Assembly: GCA_035295225.1 (NCBI GenBank)
Contig: DATGJI010000024.1
Coordinates: 1 to 64,000 of the forward strand
Source: Candidatus Eremiobacteraceae bacterium
Lineage (GTDB): Bacteria; Vulcanimicrobiota; Vulcanimicrobiia; Eremiobacterales; Eremiobacteraceae
Direction of reading: 5' to 3'
Length of the DNA: 64,000 nt
Position numbers and translations under genes: made by a program
Notes under the pieces: model-generated
Databases searched by the model: none
What the model saw: only the letters and a program-made list of their open reading frames with translations
What the model was told of the DNA's origin: nothing
Shown here: positions 25,823 through 33,212 of the stretch, piece by piece
Numbering within the stretch: the stretch's first letter is position 1
Layout: the number at the start of each line of letters is the position of its first letter

Positions 25823-26656
25823 TCAATCGAAGAGTTTCAATCGCGGGTCGACTGCGCTCACCGCCGGCACCGCGAGAGCGACGTCCAAGAGCGCCGCCAT
25901 TTGCCGCGCGTTGACCGCGGACTGACCGTTCGCATGATTGTTGAAGAAGACATATGTCTCGCGTGTCTTGTCGGCGACCTGCTCGATGAGCGGCACCCAC
26001 TCAGCCAATTCCGCGTCGTTGTATAAGTAGGAATAGCGATCCGACGGCTTGTCGTGATGCCACCATGCCGCGGCATTGCGTCCGTGAAAGCGTACGTAGC
26101 CGACGTCGGAGGTCACCTGCGCGCCCGGACGCAAGAGCGTGTCGTGCGAAGGCTCATCGACGTTACACCAGCCGAGGTTGAGCGCGGCCAGACGCCGCAG
26201 AACGTCGGGTCTTTGCCAGTCGCGATGGCGAAACTCCACCACAATCGGCGCGTTCGGCCACGCTTTGCGCAAGGCTTCGATGCGACGGTACGCGGCCGGC
26301 GACGGACGAAAACCGTTGGGGAATTGAGCGAGGATCGCGCCGAGTTTCCTTGCGGCTCTGATCGGCTCGATGCACGCCGCAAACCGCGCCGCCTCATCTT
26401 CGGCCGGCTCGGCCTCGGCCGGAACGTGAGTTATGGCCGACGGGGCCTTGACCGTGAATCGGAACGTCGGCGGCGTGCGCCGGTCGAGGCGTTCGAACAG
26501 CTCCGGACCGGGGGTGGCGTAGTACGTGCTGTCGATCTCAACCGTGTCGAAGCGCTCGGCGTAGTAAGCGATGAAATCCGACTGCGATACGCCGCGCGGG
26601 TAAAACGGGCCGACCCATTCGCGATAGGAAAAGCCGCACGTGCCGACTCGGATCAT
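25823..26656 (-). CDS. DUF72 (YecE-like) TIM-barrel protein
   Basis: A 277-residue DUF72 protein. Diagnostic stretches are RVGTCGFSYREWVGPFYP (residues 3-20), YYAERFDTVEIDSTYY, FRFTVKAPSAITH, LGAILAQFPNGF, VVEFRHRDW, and YVFFNNHANGQSAVNARQM near the end, which are typical of the family. The fold is a TIM barrel related to xylose-isomerase-like proteins; the reaction is unknown. Cytoplasmic. It lies downstream of the GH10 gene on the same strand, separated by the palindromic repeat at 26697. Confidence 0.92.
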   Translation of the reverse strand: MIRVGTCGFSYREWVGPFYPRGVSQSDFIAYYAERFDTVEIDSTYYATPGPELFERLDRRTPPTFRFTVKAPSAITHVPAEAEPAEDEAARFAACIEPIRAARKLGAILAQFPNGFRPSPAAYRRIEALRKAWPNAPIVVEFRHRDWQRPDVLRRLAALNLGWCNVDEPSHDTLLRPGAQVTSDVGYVRFHGRNAAAWWHHDKPSDRYSYLYNDAELAEWVPLIEQVADKTRETYVFFNNHANGQSAVNARQMAALLDVALAVPAVSAVDPRLKLFD

Positions 26657-26696
26657 GCGGTCGATTTCGTCGCGCGCGGATTCTTCGCCTTATGGA

Positions 26697-26750
26697 ATGT
26701 AGGGCGGCCCTTTATGGGCCGCCGGCGGACCGTAAAGGTCCGCCCTACAT
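26697..26750. repeat. 54-bp dispersed double-hairpin palindrome, copy 1
   Basis: The element begins ATGTAGGGCGG and ends CCGCCCTACAT, centred on CCGCCGGCGG. It can fold as two short hairpins, GGCGGCCC-TTTAT-GGGCCGCC and GGCGGACC-GTAAA-GGTCCGCC, or as one long palindrome. It lies 4 bases downstream of the GH10 xylanase stop (minus strand). Related copies are at 34920 and 59412, with compensatory changes in the stems. Confidence 0.9.
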
Positions 26751-26754
26751 GAAT

Positions 26755-27843
26755 CTAGCGCTTTGGAGCGCCCCTGAAGGCGGAGACCATCGCATCGAAG
26801 ACCGGCGTCGGTTCAAGATTTGAGCCGAACGGCAAGCCGCGCACCACGCCGTTCCTCGCAGAGCCGTTCGGATCCCAACCGTTTCGCCAATTGTATTTGT
26901 CGGCGAGCGACCACGTGATGACGGTGGTCAAGGCCTTGTTCTGCACCGCAGTTCCGAGGAAGCCGCCATAGATCTTTGCGGAGACGTTATCCCGCGTCGC
27001 GTTGTCGTTGCCGAGACGGATATCGATGAGATCAAGCTCGGTGATGAAGAGCTTTAGCCCGAGCGATGCGACGTCGTTAAGAAACGTCGCGTACCCTGGC
27101 GAAACAAACGAGTCAGAGTCGCCCTGGAGATGCCCCTGCATGCCGAGGCCGTGGATCGGCACGCCTCGTGATTTCATGCCTTGAAGGAGATCGAGGACGA
27201 ACTTGCGTTTTCGAACGCCGGATGCGGTATCCGTTTCCATATCGTCATCGTTGTAGATGAGAATGGCGTTCGGATCCGCCTGTGCGGCCGTGTGGAATGC
27301 GAGATCGATATAATCAGGGCCGGCGTTTTGGAACCACGAGTCGGTTCGCAGACCGTCGGGCCGGCCGTCGCCTGGATGAATTGCCTCGTTCACCACGACC
27401 CACGAGTACGTCTTACCTGCGTACCGGCCGACCACGGTCGAGATATGGTTCGTCAGCATCTGACGCGCATTCTGCGGCGTGAGATAGTGCTTCAGCCATT
27501 TCGGTTGACCGCCGTGCCAGATCAGGTGGCATGACGCGACTTTGAGCGCCTTGCTCTGCGCCCACGCCATCCACGCGTCGGTTTGCGAGAAATTGAAGGA
27601 AGTTGGGCTCGGGCGTACGTTGGCCCATTGAAAGTCGTGACCGGATTCGACGAGCGCGCACTGCTGCGCCATGAGGTTTGCAAGATCCGGGTATTGCTGG
27701 ATGAGCGCATAGTCGCGCGCATTCGCGCCGTACACGATCCCAGCCGACGCAGCGGCCGACCGCAGCGTCGTGGTGTCAGCAAGCGCGGCCTGCGCAAAGA
27801 AGGGTGCTGCCGCAGCAGCGGTGATGAAAGTCCGTCGTCTCAC
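26755..27843 (-). CDS. GH10 endo-1,4-beta-xylanase-like enzyme with Tat-type signal
   Basis: A 362-residue family 10 glycoside hydrolase. The twin-arginine-like start RRRTFITAAAAAPFFAQAALA suggests Tat export. In the barrel, the acid/base is E153 (SWVVVNEAI) and the nucleophile is E269 (LFITELDL), each in the usual sequence context. HLIWHGGQPKW (106-116) and GMQGHLQ (234-240) are also typical, although the first usually reads HTLVWH. The expected reaction is internal cleavage of xylan; close relatives can act on other glycans. It starts at GTG 27843 with a GAGGG SD and lies behind an operator-like palindrome. Confidence 0.92.
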   Translation of the reverse strand: MRRRTFITAAAAAPFFAQAALADTTTLRSAAASAGIVYGANARDYALIQQYPDLANLMAQQCALVESGHDFQWANVRPSPTSFNFSQTDAWMAWAQSKALKVASCHLIWHGGQPKWLKHYLTPQNARQMLTNHISTVVGRYAGKTYSWVVVNEAIHPGDGRPDGLRTDSWFQNAGPDYIDLAFHTAAQADPNAILIYNDDDMETDTASGVRKRKFVLDLLQGMKSRGVPIHGLGMQGHLQGDSDSFVSPGYATFLNDVASLGLKLFITELDLIDIRLGNDNATRDNVSAKIYGGFLGTAVQNKALTTVITWSLADKYNWRNGWDPNGSARNGVVRGLPFGSNLEPTPVFDAMVSAFRGAPKR

Positions 27844-27859
27844 TAGCGTGCCCTCGCAG

Positions 27860-27890
27860 TTGTATCGTTATACAATATTTCTACGATACA
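27860..27890 (-). promoter_or_regulatory. Operator-like inverted repeats in front of the GH10 gene
   Basis: Two overlapping inverted repeats lie 16-48 bases upstream of the xylanase start: TTGTAT-CGTT-ATACAA (27860-27875) and TGTATCGT-N14-ACGATACA (27861-27890). On the minus strand TATAAC (27873-27868) could be the -10 element, inside the repeats. This is where a dimeric repressor of the GntR or LacI type would block transcription. No such regulator gene is adjacent. Confidence 0.55.
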
Positions 27891-27930
27891 CGGCGTGGTG
27901 TCGTTCCGAATCCTCTGAATGGGACGGGGT

Positions 27931-28485
27931 TCAAGGCCGTGAGAAAAGCCCTACCAGCGTGGCTTTGCCAAGCAGATGCTTGCTGAGAAGGTCTGTCAGC
28001 TCGGGCCCGGTGGTGGATTTCGACGCGCCCGGCAGCAGTGCCGCGTCAAGTGCATAGAGCGTGAAGATGTAGTGGTGCATGCCGCTGCCCACGGGCGGAC
28101 ACGGGCCGCCATATCCCGGTTTGCCGAACGACGTCGTGCCCTCCACGGTTCCAGCCGGCGCGGCGGAAAAATCACCGCTGCCAGCCGCGGTCTTGATCCC
28201 ATCGACTGACGCCGGAATGTTGAAGACGACCCAATGCCACCATCCGCCGGGCGCTTTGGCATCGGGATCGTGCACCGTCAAGGCGTAGCTCTTCGTGCCC
28301 GAAGGCGCGCCGCTCCAATGCAGCGGCGGCGACACGTTGTGGCCCGTGCAGCTCATGCCGTTGAATTCGTAGGAGGTCGGCAGAACCGCGCCATTCTGAA
28401 AGCCGGCGCTCGTGAGCGAGAACGGCGCGGTCATCATCGAAGACGCGGCGAGAAGTGCGATCAGCATATTCATGCCGGCGACCAT
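27931..28485 (-). CDS. YbhB/YbcL-type phosphatidylethanolamine-binding (PEBP) protein, exported
   Basis: A 184-residue protein with a signal-peptide-like start (MNMLIALLAASSMMTAPF) and a PEBP domain: FQNGAVLPTSYEFNGMSCTGHNVSPPLHW, HDPDAKAPGGWWHWVVFNIP, and GYGGPCPPVGSGMHHYIFTLYALD, each the family hallmark read in pieces. PEBP proteins bind phosphorylated or lipid ligands; the bacterial YbhB group has no settled role. The start is uncertain between ATG 28485 and ATG 28473. It is divergent from the SDR39U1-SRPBCC gene, whose start is 48 bases away. Confidence 0.9.
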   Translation of the reverse strand: MVAGMNMLIALLAASSMMTAPFSLTSAGFQNGAVLPTSYEFNGMSCTGHNVSPPLHWSGAPSGTKSYALTVHDPDAKAPGGWWHWVVFNIPASVDGIKTAAGSGDFSAAPAGTVEGTTSFGKPGYGGPCPPVGSGMHHYIFTLYALDAALLPGASKSTTGPELTDLLSKHLLGKATLVGLFSRP

Positions 28486-28533
28486 TACATCTGCGGGCAG
28501 GTCGTGCCTGTTCGCCGCGGGTATCTTGGGAAG

Positions 28534-29904
28534 ATGAAAAAAGTCGCGGTGACCGGCGCGTCGGGGTTTGTCGGCCGGGCAATCGTGGCGGCGCTTGCTA
28601 AGCGCGGCGATGCCGTTCTCGCCCTCGGTCGGTCCGCCTCCATAGACGACCTGCCGCAGGGTGTGAGAACCGCGCGCTTCGATCCCAACGATACGAAACC
28701 GCATCCCGAGCTCTTCGAAGGCCTAGACGCTGTCGTCCATCTGGCAGGCGAGACGGTTGACGGGCGTTGGAACGAAGAGAAGAAGCGACGGATCTTCGAC
28801 TCGCGGGTTGTCGGGACTCGCAACCTCGTCAGCACACTCGCGAAATGCGATATCGCACGACCGCCGGTTCTCATCTGCGCATCGGCGGTCGGCTTCTACG
28901 GCTCGCGCGGTGACGAAGTGTTGTCGGAGTCGTCGCCGCCCGGCGACGACTTTCTGGCCGGCGTATGCAAAGCATGGGAGAACGAGGCCGACGTCGCGCT
29001 GCTGCTCGGCATGCGCGTGGCGAAAGTGAGGGTGAGCTTCGTCTTGGGCGACGGCGGCGCAGTTCGAAAATTGCTGCCCCCTTTCAAGGCGTTCGTCGGT
29101 GGACCGTTTGGAACGGGGCGCATGTGGTTCCCTTGGATCCATCTCGAAGACATCGCGGCGATGTTCCTTTGGGCGATAGATCACCCGGAAGTCAGCGGCG
29201 CGCTCAATGCCGTGTCACCCGATGTCGCCACGAATGCACGGTTCGTCCAAGCGCTCGGCCATGCGATTTCGCGCCCTGCGCTCGCGCCGGTCCCTCCATT
29301 CGGCCTCAAGCTCGTCGTAGGCGAATTTGCCGATGCGGTGCTCGCGAGCCAGCTCGTCCTACCCGCGAAGGCGATGGATCTCGGATTTCGTTGGGAACAT
29401 GAATCGCTCGAGGAGGCGATGCTCGACGTCCTCGCGCCGAACACGAACAAAAAACCCGCCACACATGAGTTGCGGGCGGAACAGTACATCCCGCGGCCGA
29501 TCGAGGACGTGTGGCGGTTCTTCGCCGATGCGTCGAAGCTGCCGCAGGTCACGCCGCCGAAGCTGAGGATCGTGATTGTCGACCCGCCGACCGAACTGAC
29601 GCGCGGTGCGACGATCGATTATTCGGTGCGGGTCGGCGGATTGCGGATGAAGTGGCGGACGTTGATCGCCGGGCTAACAGCCGGGTCTAGTTTTGTTGAT
29701 TACCAAGTGCGCGGTCCGTACGCGTTGTGGCGGCATCGCCACGGATTCGAAGTCGGAAAATCGGGTGGGACGATCGTGCGCGACGAAGTTCGTTATTCTC
29801 TGCCGTGGGCGCCGCTGAGCGATATCGCGTTGCCGTCCGTGCGCCACGAGCTCTCGGACATCTGGGCCTATCGCAGGCACAAGATATCCGAGTTGTTCTC
29901 CTGA
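28534..29904 (+). CDS. TIGR01777-type epimerase (SDR39U1-like) fused to SRPBCC domain
   Basis: A 456-residue fusion. Residues 1-305 are an atypical SDR of the TIGR01777 type: KVAVTGASGFVGRAIV (TGxxGxxG), HLAGETVDGRWNEEKK, RVVGTRNLV, SASAVGFYG and the DUF1731-like end FRWEHESLEEAML. Residues about 310-456 are an SRPBCC (START-like) domain: HELRAEQYIPRPIEDVWRFFADAS, then LRMKWRTLI and VRGPYALWRHRHGFE, typical of the CoxG/ligand-binding group. Fusions of these domains occur elsewhere, often in reverse order. ATG 28534 has the SD GGGAAG. Substrate unknown. Confidence 0.9.
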   Translation: MKKVAVTGASGFVGRAIVAALAKRGDAVLALGRSASIDDLPQGVRTARFDPNDTKPHPELFEGLDAVVHLAGETVDGRWNEEKKRRIFDSRVVGTRNLVSTLAKCDIARPPVLICASAVGFYGSRGDEVLSESSPPGDDFLAGVCKAWENEADVALLLGMRVAKVRVSFVLGDGGAVRKLLPPFKAFVGGPFGTGRMWFPWIHLEDIAAMFLWAIDHPEVSGALNAVSPDVATNARFVQALGHAISRPALAPVPPFGLKLVVGEFADAVLASQLVLPAKAMDLGFRWEHESLEEAMLDVLAPNTNKKPATHELRAEQYIPRPIEDVWRFFADASKLPQVTPPKLRIVIVDPPTELTRGATIDYSVRVGGLRMKWRTLIAGLTAGSSFVDYQVRGPYALWRHRHGFEVGKSGGTIVRDEVRYSLPWAPLSDIALPSVRHELSDIWAYRRHKISELFS

Positions 29905-29916
29905 AGTACTGCGGCG

Positions 29917-30015
29917 TTAACCGATGCGCACGCCCCAGCCTTCGAACGCGCCCTTTTCGACTGCCGGCGAGATGACCGTCGGTCGAACATTTGCTGCTAG
30001 AATGTGCGTCACCAT
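29917..30015 (-). CDS. 32-residue peptide gene of unknown function
   Basis: A short frame on the minus strand, ATG 30015 to TAA 29917-29919. It is preceded by GAGGAGAACCAA, an excellent ribosome site. The peptide has a hydrophobic N-terminal half (VTHILAANV) and a C-terminal half KGAFEGWGVRIG rich in Gly and aromatic residues. A small near-palindrome, CCGGCTAGGCCGG (30030-30042), lies just upstream. The C-terminal GxxGWGxRxG end has the look of a modified-peptide core, but no maturation enzymes are near. It may also be a regulatory or leader peptide. It is divergent from the binding-protein gene at 30052. Confidence 0.55.
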   Translation of the reverse strand: MVTHILAANVRPTVISPAVEKGAFEGWGVRIG

Positions 30016-30051
30016 TTGGTTCTCCTCGTCCGGCCTAGCCGGGGTGATTGA

Positions 30052-31302
30052 TTGAGTTACATACGCATATACTCGTGTGACAAGTGGAAGTTGCAGATAG
30101 TTGCAGGGCTTGTCGTTTTTTCGACACTGGCCGGATGCGGTTTTCACGCCGGCGGCCCGGGGACGAAAACTATCGTCATCGGGGCCGATTTCCCCACGAG
30201 CGGCATCGACGCAGCCGCCAACGTCCCGACGCAGAACGCCGTGGTATTGGCGGTCGAGGACGAAAACAAGCGCGGATTGCCCGACGGATACACGATCCGG
30301 CTCGAGACCACCGACGATTCCGTAGGGGGCGTCCATAACCCCGAACAAGGCGCGCTCAATATCCAATCGTTCATCTCAGACCAGAAGGCGCTGGCCGTCA
30401 TCGGTCCGGGCAACTCCAATGTCGCGCGTGCGGAGATCCCGGTCGCAAACGCAGCGTCGCTTGCGATCATCTCGCCGTCAGCGACCTCGATCAGCTTGAC
30501 CGACGACGCATCGGGCGCACGCGAACTCAGGCAGACGAACCCCGGCCTCCACACATTTTTCCGAACCGTGATGCGCGACGACATGCAGGGAGCTGCCGAC
30601 GCGGATTTTGCGTACCACGCGCTGGGTGCGCGCCGCGTCTACGTGATCGACGACAACGAATCGTACGGCAAAGGGCTTGCCGACGTGTTCATACCGGCGT
30701 TTCGCAAGCTCGGCGGCGTCGTCATCGACCGTGCGCACTTCGCCAAAGCGCAACAGGACTTCATCGCGCTGCTCACGTCCGTCGCCTCCACGAAGCCGGA
30801 TCTTATCTTCTACAGCGGCGTGGTGAGCACGGGCGGCGCTAAGCTCCGTCGCCAGATGCTGGAGCTCGGCATCAACGCGAAGTTCATGGGCGGCGACGGC
30901 CTCAAGGATCCGGGCTTCTTGCAGGCCGGCGGCGCCGCAGCCGACGGCACGTACGCATCCGAGGGCGCACCCGAATTGTCGCGCATGCCGAGCGCGCGCT
31001 CATTCTTGACAGAGTACGCGACGCGCTTTCCGAACCAACTGCTCGGAACGTACAGCGCAAACGGTTACGCCGCGGCGCAAGCAGCGATCGAGGCCATTCG
31101 GTCTCTCATGTCGCGCAACGGCGGCGTGCCGCCCACGCGCGCACAAGTCGTCGCCGAGATCGCGAAGAGCACCGTGGCCGACACCCCGATCGGGCCCGTC
31201 GCCTTCGATCGCGCCGGCGACATCACGACGCCCGTGGTGAGCATGTGGATCGTGCGCGGCGGAAAGTATGTATTTCTCTCCCAAGAGCGCACGAAGCTAT
31301 GA
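30052..31302 (+). CDS. Branched-chain amino-acid-type ABC substrate-binding lipoprotein
   Basis: A 416-residue lipoprotein with a signal peptide whose lipobox cysteine is residue 29 (STLAGC). The mature protein belongs to the Leu/Ile/Val-binding (Peripla_BP_6) type: IVIGADFPTSGID, GYTIRLETTDDS, AVIGPGNSNVARAEIPVANAA, FRTVMRDDMQGAADADFAY, RRVYVIDDNESYGKGLADVF, and TYSANGYAAAQAAIEAI, each in pieces. The natural ligand is unknown. The start is a TTG at 30052; the GGGGTGA upstream acts as SD. No permease or ATPase gene is adjacent. The following small gene overlaps its stop. Confidence 0.9.
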   Translation: MSYIRIYSCDKWKLQIVAGLVVFSTLAGCGFHAGGPGTKTIVIGADFPTSGIDAAANVPTQNAVVLAVEDENKRGLPDGYTIRLETTDDSVGGVHNPEQGALNIQSFISDQKALAVIGPGNSNVARAEIPVANAASLAIISPSATSISLTDDASGARELRQTNPGLHTFFRTVMRDDMQGAADADFAYHALGARRVYVIDDNESYGKGLADVFIPAFRKLGGVVIDRAHFAKAQQDFIALLTSVASTKPDLIFYSGVVSTGGAKLRRQMLELGINAKFMGGDGLKDPGFLQAGGAAADGTYASEGAPELSRMPSARSFLTEYATRFPNQLLGTYSANGYAAAQAAIEAIRSLMSRNGGVPPTRAQVVAEIAKSTVADTPIGPVAFDRAGDITTPVVSMWIVRGGKYVFLSQERTKL

Positions 31303-31556
31303 CAAGCGACGCGCTCTCGGCGCTCGTTCCCACCATCGAGAAACTCGGCTTCACGGTCGAGTTCATCGAGCGCAACATCATCGCGCGCGAGGGACCCGTG
31401 ACCGTGTCGGAGATCGCGATGCTCTGGCAGGGCATGCCGAACAAACACGATCGGAAGCGCACTCGTCAGCTGCTCGATGCGCTGACCGAAACCGGCTTGC
31501 TGAAAGTTGTGGACGCCGAAAGCGGCGTGTTTGCGCGCGTTGACGTCAGTGCTTGA
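31299..31556 (+). CDS. Small winged-helix-like protein coupled to the binding protein gene
   Basis: An 85-residue protein. Its ATG overlaps the stop of the substrate-binding protein gene (ATGA, 31299-31302), so translation is probably coupled. The helical body, VTVSEIAMLWQGM followed by DRKRTRQLLDALTETGLLKVVDAESGVFAR, looks like a small winged helix (helix-turn-helix then a beta-hairpin). No family is certain. It could be a transcriptional or binding partner of the uptake protein or the next (convergent) gene. It ends 11 bases into the convergent binding-protein gene. Confidence 0.7.
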   Translation: MTSDALSALVPTIEKLGFTVEFIERNIIAREGPVTVSEIAMLWQGMPNKHDRKRTRQLLDALTETGLLKVVDAESGVFARVDVSA

Positions 31557-33156
31557 CCCACTGCCATGCGTTCCAGGTGGCTGAGAACGGGCTTGGCCGA
31601 AGGCCGGCCAGCGAGGGCTGGGCCGCATATCCGTAGCGCGGCGCATAGAGAAAATCGTATGGCACGTCGCGCGCTAAGATGTGCTGGATCTGCGAGTAGA
31701 GCGCTTTCCGTTCGCTTTGCGTGGTTCCGACGAGCGCTCGGTCTTCGAGCTCGTCCACCTCGGCGTTGCAATAGCCCGCGTAGTTCGCGACGCCGTGACA
31801 TGTGTCGATACCCGAGTCGTCGGGATCCGCACCGGTGCGCCACGCGATGTACGCCATGTCGTACGTTCCCGTCAGCAGCAGCCCGCCTTCGCTTCGCGGC
31901 AGATAGAATTGCGCGACCGATATCTTCTTGATCTCCGCGACGATGCCGCGGTCGCGCAGCATGGCTTGCGCGTACTCGGCGGTGCGAACCGCGGTGTCGC
32001 CTTCAGGAAACGTGACAAAGACAAGGGCGAGCGGCGTGCCGCCGCGATCCCGCCGCAGCCCGTCTTGTCCGCGCTTCCAGCCGAGCGAGTCCAGTATTCG
32101 ATCCGCCGCTTGCGGGTCGAAGCGCGGCAATCGTGCCGAGGCGTCGTAAGCCCACGAGAATTGCGGCTGGTCGCTGTCGGTGACCGGATATTGGCCGCCC
32201 GTTATCCCCGCCGACATACGCGATCGGTCGATGGACATCGCAACGGCGCGGCGCATGCGCACGTCGTCGAACGGAGCCTTCCGGCAGTTGAACGCGATCG
32301 CGCCGAAGCCGGCGAACGGTGCGTAGACGATATGCAGATCGGACGCTGTGCCCAACGCTAGACGCTGCGCCGGAGAAAGCAACGACCAATCGAGCTGTCC
32401 GCCGCGAAGCATGATGAGATCGGTGTTCGTGTCCGGCACTTCGCGCGCCCAGATGCCTCGCGCCGCGGGCGCCCCACGGAAATAGTCCCGGTTCGGCGCG
32501 AGCGTCAAGCCTTCGCCGCGCGTCCAGGACGTCAGTCTGAACGGCCCCGTTCCGATCGGATGAGTATTGAATTCCGATGCGCGCAACGAACCCCTGCCTT
32601 CGAGCAGATGGGCGGGCAGAATCTCCATCGGCGTCGTGCCGTAGGTGAAGAAGGTGGCGACCGTAGGTGCCCATGTATGGCGCAAGTGCACGACGGCGGT
32701 CAGCGGGTCGGGCGTATCGATCGCGGAGATCAAATCGTAGCCGTGGGTGGACGGCACATCGTTGCGCGGATCGACGATGGCTTGCCAGGTGAAGCGAACA
32801 TCGCGGGATGTGAATGCCGCGCCGTCTTGCCAGCGCACGCCGCGCCGCAGTCGGTAGGTTATCGTACGCCCGTCTGAACTGACGCCGCCGTTCGCCTTCG
32901 TCGGAACGGCGATCGCGAGCGACGGCACGAGCGCGCCTCGATCATCCACGTCGAGCAAGACATCGAACATGAGGCGCGCGACTTGATGCTCGTCGTCGTT
33001 CTGCGCGAGGATCGGATCGAGGCTATGCGGATCTTCGGACAGATTGAAGGCGATCGTGCCCTTGGGCCCTTGCGCGGCCGGCGGCTGCGACCGAAGCGAG
33101 CACGCGGAAAATCCGAGCGCCGCGAACACGAGCATGGAGGCCGCCCAACGACGCAC
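31546..33156 (-). CDS. Family 5 ABC substrate-binding lipoprotein (peptide/oligosaccharide type)
   Basis: A 536-residue lipoprotein. The signal peptide RRWAASMLVFAALGFSAC has a cysteine-containing lipobox. The mature part is a family 5 (SBP_bac_5) binding protein: SEDPHSLDPILAQNDDEHQVARLMFDVLL, LRRGVRWQDGAAFTSRDVRFTW, PIGTGPFRL (the family signature) and YDMAYIAWRTGADPDD near the end, in pieces. Ligands of this family are peptides, nickel or sugars; here unknown. The GTG at 33156 is chosen because longer readings overlap the start of the divergent MFS gene. No permease or ATPase genes nearby. Confidence 0.88.
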   Translation of the reverse strand: MRRWAASMLVFAALGFSACSLRSQPPAAQGPKGTIAFNLSEDPHSLDPILAQNDDEHQVARLMFDVLLDVDDRGALVPSLAIAVPTKANGGVSSDGRTITYRLRRGVRWQDGAAFTSRDVRFTWQAIVDPRNDVPSTHGYDLISAIDTPDPLTAVVHLRHTWAPTVATFFTYGTTPMEILPAHLLEGRGSLRASEFNTHPIGTGPFRLTSWTRGEGLTLAPNRDYFRGAPAARGIWAREVPDTNTDLIMLRGGQLDWSLLSPAQRLALGTASDLHIVYAPFAGFGAIAFNCRKAPFDDVRMRRAVAMSIDRSRMSAGITGGQYPVTDSDQPQFSWAYDASARLPRFDPQAADRILDSLGWKRGQDGLRRDRGGTPLALVFVTFPEGDTAVRTAEYAQAMLRDRGIVAEIKKISVAQFYLPRSEGGLLLTGTYDMAYIAWRTGADPDDSGIDTCHGVANYAGYCNAEVDELEDRALVGTTQSERKALYSQIQHILARDVPYDFLYAPRYGYAAQPSLAGLRPSPFSATWNAWQWVKH

Positions 33157-33212
33157 GTGACGCAGCTTCGAGAAGGGGAGGCGGGCCTCTTTTTGCGCAC
33201 GAAGGGCGCCCC

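Noticed and set aside
29917-30015. Assignment of the 32-residue peptide as a PqqA or lasso precursor
   Set aside because: It lacks the Glu-xxx-Tyr pair of PqqA and an acidic residue at the usual ring position of lasso cores, and no maturation genes are near.
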